64,000 bases of DNA, from contig CAJTMC010000016.1 in assembly GCA_910577115.1 (NCBI GenBank), forward strand, positions 1 through 64,000. Direction: 5' to 3'. Within the stretch, counting starts at the first letter, position 1; every line of letters starts with the position of its first letter. Of this stretch, positions 8,177-16,967 are shown piece after piece. The stretch is from an uncultured Lachnospiraceae bacterium. GTDB lineage: Bacteria > Bacillota > Clostridia > Lachnospirales > Lachnospiraceae. Both the position numbers and the translations under genes were made by a program. The notes below the pieces were generated by a model that was not told the DNA's origin, searched no databases, and worked only from the letters and a program-made list of their open reading frames with translations.

Positions 8177-8479
8177 TGTATCTGTATCTGATTTGGCATG
8201 TGAGCAGTACGACAAGTTTTTAGATTATATTTACTATACATTATTAAATCCACAGGCGGCGGACAGTCTGATGCAGGATTTTGATACAACAATAAACATT
8301 TTGGAAGAGCACGCGGAAAGTTTTGGATATTGCAAAAGTGAACGTATGAGGGGCAGGGATTTCATAAGATTCATTTTAGGCGACACAGATATTTATTTGT
8401 ATACAGAATAAAGAGGGATAGCGTAATTGTTGAAGGTATGTATCACGAATTGCAGGATTATGAGAATTCGATAGGATGA
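8166..8479 (+). pseudogene. ParE/RelE-type toxin, frameshifted
   Basis: The first 66 or so residues (LACEQYDKFLDYIY, NPQAADSLMQDFD) are a ParE/RelE toxin. Near 8360-8370 the natural continuation moves to another frame, which reads KIHFRRHRYLFVYRI then VIVEGMYHELQDYEN and stops at 8479; this is the normal C-terminus of the family. In the original frame the protein ends early at 8411. A single-base deletion in the AT-rich stretch explains it. Confidence 0.75.
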
Positions 8480-8549
8480 TTGTTATAGATATGGGTGAAA
8501 GCACTGCCATTTTGGACAGTTGCTTTCACCTAAATTTTTTGCTTAAATC

Positions 8550-8740
8550 AGGACGGCTTGCTTCCCCGCTTCGGATTGCGCATCCCCTTGAGCGGTTTCG
8601 GGCTTTCACAGCGCTACTGCGGGCTCCTGCTTCCTGTCGGTCTCGGGGTTCTGCTGTTCCACGGGTTCCGGCTCTTCTTGTCCCATGTACTCCGTTTTCC
8701 TGTGGTTCTCAGCTTCCGCCTGTTTCTTGCGATGTAATTG
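8550..8740 (-). pseudogene. Inverted fragment of the Rhs linker region
   Basis: Read on the minus strand this matches bases about 50-225 of the window (KQAEAE, PVEQQNPETDRKQEPAV, GDAQSEAGKQ) with small changes and one in-frame stop. It is detached from any Rhs core. It shows an inversion or gene-conversion event within the island. The plus-strand open frame over this stretch is only its shadow. Confidence 0.75.
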
Positions 8741-8744
8741 AGAG

Positions 8745-8965
8745 AGAGAGCAATCTAAGGAAAATGATTTCGAGGAGTATGGTGGAGAATATTGTTTGGT
8801 TTGTGGAAGCAAACTTGTACTGGCTTTATTTTAATATTGATATTCCTTCCTTTTTTCATGGGTCATTATATCGGCGAACCTGGTCGGCAGCGAACTTTTT
8901 TGGATAAGGGACATTGGTGGAAATTTACTTCTAATCCAACAATTTTAAGACATAAAGTGAAGTAG
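8745..8965 (+). pseudogene. Decayed immunity-like gene fragment
   Basis: Pieces in two frames: EREQSKENDFEEYGGEYCLVCG, similar to residues 18-36 of the protein at 10521-10715, then a stop, then EPGRQRTFLDKGHWWKFTSNP to a stop at 8965. No start or ribosome site. The remaining space 8966-9154 is AT-rich and shows nothing recognisable apart from the upstream end of the duplicated block. Confidence 0.5.
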
Positions 8966-9154
8966 ATGTTATAAGGATTAACATAAAAGCTGTTGCAGAA
9001 GAAAGAACTTCGCCGTGAACATATATACGAATCAAAATATGGACTTTGTATTTTGGTTCGTATATAATGTTTTATATGATGTAATTGGAATTGGAATGAG
9101 TTGAGAATCCACAATATCATAGATTGGAGTTGACAGAGAAAGGAGATGTAACGA

Positions 9155-9541
9155 TTGAAAACCACAGATTTTTCAAAAGACCTAAATAAGCTCCGTGAGG
9201 ATAATGAGAAGGTTACATATGATGGGATGCAGGTGGCATTAATACTAAAAGAATTAGATTTTATATTGGTTTCTTTGCATAAAATAGGGAGCTATTATGC
9301 AGAAGATATAAGCACTAAGAGGGAACAGTATGAAAAAGAAACGACGCAATTCATGGATAATAGTTTGGTGAATCCACGGTTGGCAAAGATTAGAACAATT
9401 CTAACGCAAAAGTTTAATCTGCAGGAAGGTGAAGATGAGCTTGACGATATTGAACGTATATGTGAGCAAATTCCTTATTGGCATAAGCCAGGCGATTATT
9501 GTGATGAGATTTGGGCTGAACCGAATTTTGACTGTGAATAA
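9155..9541 (+). CDS. Small acidic protein, likely immunity protein, copy B
   Basis: 128 residues with TTG start and AAAGGAGAT ribosome site, differing from copy A (1476-1862) at roughly a dozen positions, mostly in residues 35-70. The last 45 residues are almost unchanged. Both copies keep an open frame, which suggests selection. Function unknown; orphan immunity is the best guess. Confidence 0.55.
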   Translation: MKTTDFSKDLNKLREDNEKVTYDGMQVALILKELDFILVSLHKIGSYYAEDISTKREQYEKETTQFMDNSLVNPRLAKIRTILTQKFNLQEGEDELDDIERICEQIPYWHKPGDYCDEIWAEPNFDCE

Positions 9542-9653
9542 ACAACCTTTCCTTTAACGCTCAGTTTATATGGCTTTTAATGTAGAACCGCGTAAACACG
9601 GAAATTTAGGTTAATAGTTTTTAGAAATGAAGTAATAAGAAAGCAGGTATAAA

Positions 9654-10421
9654 ATGCAATATGATTATCTAATATGCCCTAAATGCTGGGATAAGTTAAT
9701 TGAAGTGAAAGAGGATGAGGATTGGCAAAGAAAATGTTCTAAATGTGGCACTCGTTTCGGTTTTGCACTTCATGGAAAAAAAATAGATGATTCTACATAT
9801 CACAGTATCATCCTTGAGTATAGAGAAAAGTTGGATGATATGAGAATTTCAAGCATAAGAAACAAGTTGAAAAATGTTCATCTTGATGCTGATAATCTTA
9901 TGAGGGCGATCAGCGATGGAAAACAGGGGGATATTATTTATGAAGGAGATTCATTTCATACATATTTGTTTGCAAAAGTTTTTTCGGGGTATGAACCATG
10001 GATTGAATTTGAAATCGTACCTAAATTTCCATATGAAATAGGTGAACCTGATATATTTTTTTGTCCGGAATGTGGAGAAGAAGCTGATAATCGCACGGAG
10101 CCGTTTGAGGATATCAAAGGCTGGTTTATAGATGGGCTTTTTTGTAGGCATTGCAATAAGTGGACATTGGGACCAATAGCAAAACGAGATACTGCAGTAT
10201 ATAACCTGGCTTTCCCATACAAAAAAATAAAAAGCATGTCGGACAGTAGTATAAAAAGAGGACTCATGAATCGTCTGGAAAAAGTGCCGGATAAAAAGAC
10301 GGAAGGAGATCAAATGATAGTGCATACGAATTCTGAAAGAATTATAGAAATTGTACCATGTCTGAAATCCTTAGATTTGGCATATGAAATAGAGCCGCCT
10401 TTTCCACATAAGATTGAATAA
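9654..10421 (+). CDS. Zinc-ribbon protein of unknown function, probable immunity protein
   Basis: 255 residues with several cysteine pairs: CPKC near residue 8, CSKCG near 29, CPEC near 140 and CRHC near 164. The first two and the last two could each form a zinc ribbon. The rest is mixed helix and strand without a motif I know. It stands among Rhs-associated small genes. Confidence 0.55.
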   Translation: MQYDYLICPKCWDKLIEVKEDEDWQRKCSKCGTRFGFALHGKKIDDSTYHSIILEYREKLDDMRISSIRNKLKNVHLDADNLMRAISDGKQGDIIYEGDSFHTYLFAKVFSGYEPWIEFEIVPKFPYEIGEPDIFFCPECGEEADNRTEPFEDIKGWFIDGLFCRHCNKWTLGPIAKRDTAVYNLAFPYKKIKSMSDSSIKRGLMNRLEKVPDKKTEGDQMIVHTNSERIIEIVPCLKSLDLAYEIEPPFPHKIE

Positions 10422-10520
10422 GTGTTGTGCCAGACTTATATATTTTTGCACAAGAGTAATAAATTTTACAGAAAATATGTGATAATAATATTTAATAAAA
10501 AGGGAGGTGAATATTAAGAG

Positions 10521-10715
10521 ATGTATTTTGGTTATGATGTCTGTCCCAAGTGTATGAATACACTAATAGAGAGAGAACAGTCTATGGAAAATGATGATTT
10601 TGAAGAGTATAGTGGAAAATATTGTTTGGGTTCTGCCCTAAATGCAGGAATAAATTCTTTGAACACTGAAAAAGATAGATTAGCTGATGAGAAAAAAGAC
10701 AAATATATCAGATAA
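10521..10715 (+). CDS. Short zinc-ribbon-like protein, probably truncated
   Basis: 64 residues after GGGAGGTG. It begins like the protein at 9654 (VCPKCMNTLIE) but has lost the second cysteine pair: YCLGSAL stands where a relative at about 8790 has YCLVCGSKL. It is likely an immunity gene cut short by recombination. Confidence 0.4.
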   Translation: MYFGYDVCPKCMNTLIEREQSMENDDFEEYSGKYCLGSALNAGINSLNTEKDRLADEKKDKYIR

Positions 10716-10765
10716 GATACACATCATGGGGGTTAAACCGTGTGGAAAGTAACTAAAATTGTAGA

Positions 10766-10794
10766 TTGCCTAAAATTGTGATGTTGTGTATACT
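10766..10794 (+). promoter_or_regulatory. Sigma-A type promoter of the AAA-ATPase remnant
   Basis: TTGCCT, 17 bases, TATACT, in the same repeated leader as 7762-7790. It lies about 40 bases before the ATG at 10836. Confidence 0.55.
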
Positions 10795-10835
10795 GATATC
10801 AACGGATTACGGTCATATATTGCGGGGGTGTGGGT

Positions 10836-11179
10836 ATGAAAAGGAAACCTGTAGTAAATATAGGGGTACAGCGGTTTGACAAACTAAGGGAACAGGGTTC
10901 GTTTTATATTGGCAAGTCGGATTTGGAAAAAACCTGAACATGAGTATGCTCGAATGCTTTTTTCCAAAAAGTATGAGGGTAGAGCAGAAGGAAGCGTTCA
11001 TTTTCGAATTCAAGGTACTGGATTCGGATGAGGAGACACTTGAGGACACTCTCGCCGCGGCTCATCGCCGGATAGCAGAAAAGAAGTATGAGGCAGAACT
11101 TGTGTCACGTGGCTTCTCACCGGAGAAAATACGCAAGTATGGATTTGCATTTCAGGGAAAGGAGTGTCTCATAGGATAA
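10836..11179 (+). pseudogene. AAA-ATPase-like/PD-(D/E)XK protein, internally deleted
   Basis: The 5' part reads MKRKPVVNIGVQRFDKLREQ, then GSFYIGKSDLEKT and a stop; this is the N-terminus of the AAA-ATPase_like (PF09820) family. The next frame, 10940-11179, has AFIFEFKVLDSDEETLED and a C-terminal helix KIRKYGFAFQGKECLIG, the end of the linked PD-(D/E)XK nuclease domain. The ATPase middle, some 350 residues, is missing. This is a deletion derivative of a very repetitive gut-bacterial gene family. Confidence 0.7.
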
Positions 11180-11302
11180 TGTAATAAGTAATATGGCACA
11201 CGAACCAAACGACAAAATACCGCATATTTTATATATAAATACTGTTCAAGAGCAAGTCTGCGATACGCCTTTTGCAGGCTTGGAATAGATACAATGAGGG
11301 TA

Positions 11303-11343
11303 GATTGAAATATCGGAGATTTTTCAATCGGCAAATTTGTGCT
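11303..11343 (+). repeat. Intergenic hairpin element, copy 1
   Basis: GATTGAAA (11303) and TTTCAATC (11322) form a stem, followed by GGCAAATTTGTGC. The same pattern occurs at 17722 and 23493. A second strong hairpin (GAAAGCA/TGCTTTC, 11355-11380) lies between it and the cysteine desulfurase gene. Confidence 0.5.
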
Positions 11344-11420
11344 TACTCTGCATACACCAGAAAGCACATGCTTTCCGGTGTCACGAATTCGCAAGCTCTT
11401 GACAAGAACGGAGAATGTAT

Positions 11421-12578
11421 ATGAATGAAGTTTATCTTGACAATTCGGCAACAACAAAATGTCTGCCGGAGGCCGCAGCACTTATGACACATATTATGTG
11501 TGAGGATTACGGCAATCCTTCCAGCATGCACAGAAAAGGTGTAGAAGCTGAAAAATATGTCCGTTATTCCAAAGAAATCATCGCAAAGAGTTTAAAAGTA
11601 CAGGAAAAGGAAATCCTTTTTACATCAGGCGGAACCGAGTCAAATAATATCGCGCTGATTGGAGGCGCATACGCAAACTACAGGGCAGGCAGACATATTA
11701 TTACGACGCGCATAGAGCATCCCGCAGTTCTGCAGCCCTGCGCGTATTTGGAAGAGCAAGGCTTTGAAGTGACCTATCTTCCCGTAGATTCCCGCGGCGT
11801 CATAAGGCTTGCCGATTTGGAAAAAGCGATGACGCGCAATACGATTCTTGTGTCCATTATGCATATCAACAACGAAATCGGTTCCATACAGCCGATTGCG
11901 GAGGCAGGTGCGCTGATTAAACGGATGAACCCCAACACACTGTTCCATGTGGACGCAGTGCAAAGCTATGGAAAATGCAAGCTTTATCCCAAGCGAATGA
12001 ACATTGACCTTATGTCCGCAAGTGCCCACAAGATACATGGCCCAAAGGGGGCGGGATTTTTGTATATCAACGAAAAAGCGAAGGTGCGCCCGATTTTGTT
12101 TGGCGGCGGTCAGCAAAGAGGAATGCGTTCCGGAACGGAAAATGTTCCCGGAATTGCAGGAATGGCAAAGGCAGTCGAGCAGATTTTTGTTGATTTTGAA
12201 TTGAAAATCAATTATCTTTATCAAATAAGGGAACGCTTTATTCAGGGCATCAGCAATATTGAAGGCATTAAAATTAACGGCTGTGCGGGCATGGAGGGAG
12301 CGCCGCATATCGTCAGCGTTTCGATACAGGGCGTACGCAGCGAGGTAATGCTTCATGCGTTGGAGGATAAAGGGATATACGTTTCGGCAGGAAGCGCCTG
12401 CTCGTCAAATAAACCTGCAATATCGGCAACATTAAAGGCAATCGGAGTTGAAAAACAGTATCTTGATTCGACGATTCGCTTCAGCTTCAGCCTGTTTACA
12501 ACAGAAGCAGACATTGACTATACAGTAAATTGTTTGGGAGAGCTGATTCCGATGCTGCGGCGCTACACAAGACATTAG
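11421..12578 (+). CDS. Cysteine desulfurase (NifS/IscS family)
   Basis: 385 residues. PLP-dependent enzyme that takes sulfur from cysteine. The PLP lysine is K204 in SASAHKIHGPKG and the catalytic cysteine is C327 in GSACSSN. N-terminal VYLDNSATTKCLPE is typical. ATG 11421 has GGAG seven bases upstream; ATG 11415 would be too close. The gene is followed 28 bases later by thiI, so it most likely supplies persulfide for tRNA 4-thiouridine, as NifZ-type enzymes do in Bacillus. Confidence 0.92.
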   Translation: MNEVYLDNSATTKCLPEAAALMTHIMCEDYGNPSSMHRKGVEAEKYVRYSKEIIAKSLKVQEKEILFTSGGTESNNIALIGGAYANYRAGRHIITTRIEHPAVLQPCAYLEEQGFEVTYLPVDSRGVIRLADLEKAMTRNTILVSIMHINNEIGSIQPIAEAGALIKRMNPNTLFHVDAVQSYGKCKLYPKRMNIDLMSASAHKIHGPKGAGFLYINEKAKVRPILFGGGQQRGMRSGTENVPGIAGMAKAVEQIFVDFELKINYLYQIRERFIQGISNIEGIKINGCAGMEGAPHIVSVSIQGVRSEVMLHALEDKGIYVSAGSACSSNKPAISATLKAIGVEKQYLDSTIRFSFSLFTTEADIDYTVNCLGELIPMLRRYTRH

Positions 12579-12606
12579 CTAAAGAATGCAATACATGGAG
12601 GAAAAA

Positions 12607-13794
12607 ATGGAATACAAAGCATTTTTAATAAAGTACGCAGAGATTGGCGTAAAGGGCAAAAACAGATATCTGTTTGAAGACCGGCTGTGCGACCAGATTC
12701 GTTACGCATTGAAGCGCTGTGACGGTTGTTTTGACGTTACAAAATCGCAGGGAAGAATTTACGTGAACGCAAGCGGAGATTACGATTATGATGAGGTCGT
12801 CGAAAACCTGAAAACGGTATTCGGTGTCACAGGGATTTGTCCGGTTGTCCAGTTTGAGGACGAAGGCTTTGAAAAGCTCTGCGGGGACGTCATAAAATAC
12901 ATGGACGAAGTCTATCCCGACAAAAATATCACCTTCAAGGTCGAGGCAAGACGTGCGAGAAAGAATTATCCCAAAAATTCTATGGAAATCAACTGCGATA
13001 TCGGCGAGGCGCTCTTAAAGGCATTTCCGGAAATCAGGGTAGACGTGCACAAGCCGGAGGTTCTGTTAAGAATCGAAATTCGTGAAAAAATTAACGTATA
13101 TTCCGTAGTCATTCCGGGCCCCGGCGGATTGCCGATTGGCACAAACGGAAAGGGCACACTATTGCTGTCAGGCGGCATCGATTCGCCGGTAGCAGGCTAT
13201 ATGATTGCAAAGCGCGGCGTCAAAATCGACGCGGTATATTTCAGCGCACCGCCTTACACAAGCGAACGCGCGACACAAAAGGTTATGGATCTTGCAAAAA
13301 TCGTATCAAAGTACAGTGGACCGATTACACTGCATATTATTAATTTTACGGAGATACAACTCTATATTTACGAAAAATGCCCGCACGATGAGCTGACGAT
13401 TATTATGCGCCGCTACATGATGCGCATTGCAGAAGAAATTGCGAAAAAAAGCGGAAGTCTGGGACTGATTACGGGAGAGAGCATCGGACAGGTGGCGTCG
13501 CAGACAATGCAGTCGCTTATGGCAACAAACGATGTGTGCACGATGCCTGTTTACAGACCGCTCATTGGCATGGATAAGCAGGAAATTGTCGAAATTTCGG
13601 AAAAGATTGACACATACGAAACGTCGATTCTTCCGTATGAGGACTGCTGCACGATTTTTGTGGCAAAGCATCCTGTGACAAAGCCGAACCTGAATGTCAT
13701 TCGGATTCACGAGAATAATCTTGAGGAGCGGATTGAGGAGCTTGTGCGGACTGCGCTTGAGACAGATGAGGTTGTGGATATTAAGTGGGAATAA
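12607..13794 (+). CDS. thiI: tRNA 4-thiouridine synthase ThiI
   Basis: 395 residues: N-terminal ferredoxin-like and THUMP domains (to about residue 170), then the PP-loop LLSGGIDSPVAGYM with SGGIDS at 188-193. There is no rhodanese domain, as usual in Firmicutes. I placed the start at ATG 12607 behind GGAGG at 12597; the ATG at 12586 has no ribosome site. It accepts sulfur from the adjacent desulfurase and modifies U8 of tRNA. Confidence 0.95.
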   Translation: MEYKAFLIKYAEIGVKGKNRYLFEDRLCDQIRYALKRCDGCFDVTKSQGRIYVNASGDYDYDEVVENLKTVFGVTGICPVVQFEDEGFEKLCGDVIKYMDEVYPDKNITFKVEARRARKNYPKNSMEINCDIGEALLKAFPEIRVDVHKPEVLLRIEIREKINVYSVVIPGPGGLPIGTNGKGTLLLSGGIDSPVAGYMIAKRGVKIDAVYFSAPPYTSERATQKVMDLAKIVSKYSGPITLHIINFTEIQLYIYEKCPHDELTIIMRRYMMRIAEEIAKKSGSLGLITGESIGQVASQTMQSLMATNDVCTMPVYRPLIGMDKQEIVEISEKIDTYETSILPYEDCCTIFVAKHPVTKPNLNVIRIHENNLEERIEELVRTALETDEVVDIKWE

Positions 13795-13797
13795 AAA

Positions 13798-13817
13798 CGC
13801 AGGCTCGGCAGCCTGCG
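13798..13817 (+). terminator. Hairpin directly after thiI
   Basis: CGCAGGCT, loop CGGC, AGCCTGCG: eight perfect pairs five bases past the stop codon, but only a weak T run. A second hairpin (GAATTTGC/GCAAATTC) follows. Possible terminator or RNA-stability element. Confidence 0.5.
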
Positions 13818-13879
13818 TTCAAAGAATTTGCTGCTGCAAATTCTTTCAGAAGTGATTTATGCTGCGGCGATTTCCGGAT

Positions 13880-13923
13880 GAAAGAAAAACAAAATCAGGT
13901 ACAGAAAAATTTCTGTACCTGAT
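13880..13923 (-). terminator. Terminator of the HPr-like gene
   Basis: ATCAGGTACAGAAA/TTTCTGTACCTGAT (13894-13923) is a 14-pair perfect stem. On the minus strand it is followed by a T-rich run, so it terminates the HPr-like gene and may also stop transcripts from thiI. Confidence 0.75.
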
Positions 13924-13957
13924 ACGCTTTTCCGTATTTTTGACCGAATGCTTTAAA

Positions 13958-14188
13958 CTAAACTAAGTAAGGCTTTAATATTTCCATAATCTCAGCTGTG
14001 TCGCCTTCTGTATGGATATTTAAGTCAATCTGCTTTGATAAATCTAAGCTGAAAATTCCCATGATAGACTTTGCATCAATGACATATCTGCCTGAAACAA
14101 GGTCGAAGTCGTAATCAAACTTAGTAATATCATTAACAAAGGACTTTACCTTATCAATCGAGTTTAAAGAAATCTGAACTGTTTTCAT
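13958..14188 (-). CDS. HPr-family protein lacking the active-site histidine
   Basis: 76 residues. The second half (YVIDAKSIMGIFSLDL, then IDLNIHTEGD) matches HPr, including the region of the regulatory serine (KSIMGI). Where HPr has GLHARPA the sequence is SLNSIDKVKSF, with no histidine near position 15, so it cannot accept phosphate from enzyme I. It is a monocistronic gene with strong AAAGGAGG. A Crh-like regulatory role is possible but unproven. Confidence 0.75.
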   Translation of the reverse strand: MKTVQISLNSIDKVKSFVNDITKFDYDFDLVSGRYVIDAKSIMGIFSLDLSKQIDLNIHTEGDTAEIMEILKPYLV

Positions 14189-14227
14189 TTCAAAATACCT
14201 CCTTTATTGTTTACGTTTTCATCTATT

Positions 14228-14256
14228 ATAATAAAGGGAATCACTGGAAAAGTCAA
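14228..14256 (-). promoter_or_regulatory. Sigma-A promoter for the HPr-like gene
   Basis: On the minus strand: TTGACT (14251-14256), 17 bases, TATTAT (14228-14233), about 40 bases before the ATG. Confidence 0.65.
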
Positions 14257-14481
14257 CCAAAGTTAAAAAACAGTTTCAATGAAAATTGACAAAAAAAAGT
14301 CATAAAAATATACAGGTTGACTTGTAAAGTACAAAAGTACCAATAAATATGCGTATTTTTTAGGAATATGCAGCAACAGTTTAACAAAGTCTAAAACATA
14401 AAATGAAGAAAGCTTGTGCCTGACAGCATTGTAAACAGGCTTATATCAGGCTTGCATACTTTGAAAGGAATGGATATAAAA

Positions 14482-15786
14482 ATGAAAAAAGCAGCATATC
14501 ACAATCTCGGATGCAAAGTAAATTCCTATGAAATGGACGCAATGCTCCAGGCGCTGCGGCAGAAAGGATACGAGATTGTGCCGTTTGAGGAAAAGGCGGA
14601 TCTCTATATTGTAAATACTTGCACCGTCACAAACATTGCAGACAGGAAAAGCAGGCAAATGCTGCATAAGGCAAAGAAAACAAATCCGGAAGGCATTGTC
14701 GTCGCCGTAGGCTGTTACGTGCAATCGGACACGCAGGCTGTGGAGGCGGACGAGTCGGTAGACTTAATTATAGGAAATAATAAGAAAAAGGATCTCATTC
14801 AAATCCTTGAAAATTATCTTGAAGGCGTAGCGCAGGAAAGTGTGATAGATATTAACCACACATCAGAATATGAAGAGATGAAGCTGGGCGCCACGCAGGA
14901 GCACACGCGCGCCTACATTAAGATACAGGACGGATGCAATCAGTTTTGTACCTATTGCATGATACCATATGCGAGAGGCAGGGTAAGAAGCAGGCAGAAA
15001 TTAGATGTTTTAGAAGAAATAAAGGGACTTGTAAGCGCCGGCTATAAGGAGTTTGTACTGACAGGAATACATATCAGCTCTTATGGAAACGGTTCCCTAT
15101 TGGAGCTGATACAGGCGATTGATGAAATCAATGGCGTGGAGCGTATCCGGCTTGGCTCTTTGGAACCGCGCATTGTGACAAAGGAATTTGCGGACAACCT
15201 TTCCAAATTAAAGCATATTTGCCCGCACTTTCATCTTTCACTGCAAAGCGGCTGTGAGAGTGTCTTAAAGCGGATGAACCGCCACTACACGCCGGAGGAA
15301 TATATGGAAGGCGTGAATCACCTGCGCGCGGCATTTGACCACCCTGCAATTACGACAGATGTAATTGTGGGCTTTCCGGGAGAAACGAACGAGGAGTTTG
15401 CCGAAACGGTGCAGTTTGTAAAGAAAGTGGACTTTTATGAGATGCATATTTTTAAGTATTCCAAGCGAAAAGGCACAAAGGCTGCGGTGATGCCAAACCA
15501 AGTGCCGGAGGGCGAAAAAGCAAAACGCAGCATGATTTTGCAGGAGCTTGAGGCGCAGATGTCGAAAAAATTCAGGGAGTATTATATAGGAAGGAAAGAA
15601 CAGGTGCTTTTTGAGGAGCGCAAGGAAATCGAAGGGGCAGTGTACTTTGTCGGACATACAAAAGAGTATGTCAAGGCAGCAGTGGAATGTGGGAGCACAG
15701 ATGAACGAAATCTTGAAAATGAGATTATTGATATAAAATTAACAAGCTTTGTGGATTCGCAGGTGCTCTTGGCACAAATGCTGTGA
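14482..15786 (+). CDS. mtaB: tRNA (t6A37) methylthiotransferase MtaB
   Basis: 434 residues: N-terminal UPF0004 domain with three cysteines (NLGCKVN, NTCTV, VGCYVQ) for one iron-sulfur cluster, radical-SAM cysteines C152, C156 and C159 in GCNQFCTYCMIPYARGR, then the SAM domain and a C-terminal TRAM-like segment. Start ATG 14482 gives the proper KKAAYHNLGCKVN N-terminus; the frame extends 22 codons upstream without support. Adds a methylthio group to t6A37 of tRNA. Confidence 0.92.
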   Translation: MKKAAYHNLGCKVNSYEMDAMLQALRQKGYEIVPFEEKADLYIVNTCTVTNIADRKSRQMLHKAKKTNPEGIVVAVGCYVQSDTQAVEADESVDLIIGNNKKKDLIQILENYLEGVAQESVIDINHTSEYEEMKLGATQEHTRAYIKIQDGCNQFCTYCMIPYARGRVRSRQKLDVLEEIKGLVSAGYKEFVLTGIHISSYGNGSLLELIQAIDEINGVERIRLGSLEPRIVTKEFADNLSKLKHICPHFHLSLQSGCESVLKRMNRHYTPEEYMEGVNHLRAAFDHPAITTDVIVGFPGETNEEFAETVQFVKKVDFYEMHIFKYSKRKGTKAAVMPNQVPEGEKAKRSMILQELEAQMSKKFREYYIGRKEQVLFEERKEIEGAVYFVGHTKEYVKAAVECGSTDERNLENEIIDIKLTSFVDSQVLLAQML

Positions 15787-15880
15787 GAAATATATTTTTT
15801 TACAAATAAATTTATTCGTTTTGTAAATATTGTGCTTGAGGGCACAAATTCACATGCTAAGAAAGGAGTATGATATTAAA

Positions 15881-16774
15881 ATGTACGACATGATTATTAT
15901 TGGTGCAGGTCCGGCTGGTATCAGCGCCGCGATTTATGGGAAAAGCAGAGGAAAAAACGTTTTGGTGTTGGAAAAAAAACAGGTGGGCGGATTAATCGGT
16001 ACGGTATCTACAGTGACGCACTATACGGCAATTATTCCGGAAGAATCCGGCAGTACATTTGCGGAACGGATGAAGGCACAGGCGCTTAGCGCCGGTGTGG
16101 AGATCCGCTATGAAAACGTGACGCAGACAAAGCTTACAGGCGAAATAAAGAAAGTCGTAACAGACCAAGAAAGCTATGAAGCGAAAACCTTAATTTTGGC
16201 AAATGGCGGTTCCGGCCGTATGCTGGGAATCCCTGGGGAAGGTTTGAAGGGTGTCAGATTAAATGCACCAAAAGACGGAGTGCGCTATAAAGGAAAAACT
16301 GTTTATGTAATCGGCGGAGCAGATGGTGCAGTAAAAGAAGCGCTTTATTTGGCCGGACTGGCAGACAAGGTAATTATTGTATGTGTAGAAGATGAGCTTG
16401 CATGTATACAGGAATTCAAGGATAAAGCAGCCACCCATGACAATATCGAAATCATGCCGCATTCAAGCCTTACTGCAGTATATGGAAACGAAGCGGTAGA
16501 GGAGCTTGAAATTACGGACAACAAAACGGGAAAGAAGCAGATTGTAAAAGATGCAGAGTGCGGTGTATTTGTGTACGCAGGGATTGTTCCGAACACGCAG
16601 ATGTATACGGAATTAAAGCTGGACGGCGGCTACATTCCGGTTGATGCGTCCATGCGGACGGAAATTACGGGAGTATTTGCGGCAGGCGATATCTGTGTGA
16701 AAAAAGTAAGACAGGTGGCTACGGCAGTTGCCGACGGCGCAATCGCAGGGATTGGGGCAGCGGCAATGTGCTGA
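15881..16774 (+). CDS. Thioredoxin-reductase-like FAD/NAD(P) oxidoreductase without redox cysteines
   Basis: 297 residues, TrxB-like fold: FAD site IIGAGPAGISAAIYG, NAD(P) site VYVIGGADGAVKEALYLAG and C-terminal FAAGDICVKKVRQVATAVADG. The usual CATC motif just before the NAD(P) site is replaced by LNAPKDG, so no dithiol centre exists. ATG 15881 follows GAAAGGAG. It may be a ferredoxin/flavodoxin:NAD(P) reductase or a non-thioredoxin flavoprotein. The 5' leader resembles that of glnN. Confidence 0.8.
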   Translation: MYDMIIIGAGPAGISAAIYGKSRGKNVLVLEKKQVGGLIGTVSTVTHYTAIIPEESGSTFAERMKAQALSAGVEIRYENVTQTKLTGEIKKVVTDQESYEAKTLILANGGSGRMLGIPGEGLKGVRLNAPKDGVRYKGKTVYVIGGADGAVKEALYLAGLADKVIIVCVEDELACIQEFKDKAATHDNIEIMPHSSLTAVYGNEAVEELEITDNKTGKKQIVKDAECGVFVYAGIVPNTQMYTELKLDGGYIPVDASMRTEITGVFAAGDICVKKVRQVATAVADGAIAGIGAAAMC

Positions 16775-16869
16775 TATAAAGACAGCCCCTGGACAGCGAA
16801 GTATGGGTTTGACGCGAATGTCTGTTAAAAACCAAAACTTTTAGGAATATAAAAGTCTGAAAGTATTTA

Positions 16870-16898
16870 TTGAATTTTATGTGAAATTAAGTTATGAT
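16870..16898 (+). promoter_or_regulatory. Sigma-A promoter for ireB operon
   Basis: TTGAAT, 17 bases, TATGAT, about 70 bases upstream of the ireB start. Confidence 0.6.
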
Positions 16899-16967
16899 AG
16901 TTATAAGTGTTCAGAAAAATGTACCACAGGGATAAAAATGAGCGGATAGACGAAAGGAGCATAGGAA

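Noticed and set aside
8476..8907. Plus-strand open frame of 143 codons
   Set aside because: It is antisense to the inverted Rhs linker fragment and then runs over the immunity remnant; no ribosome site.
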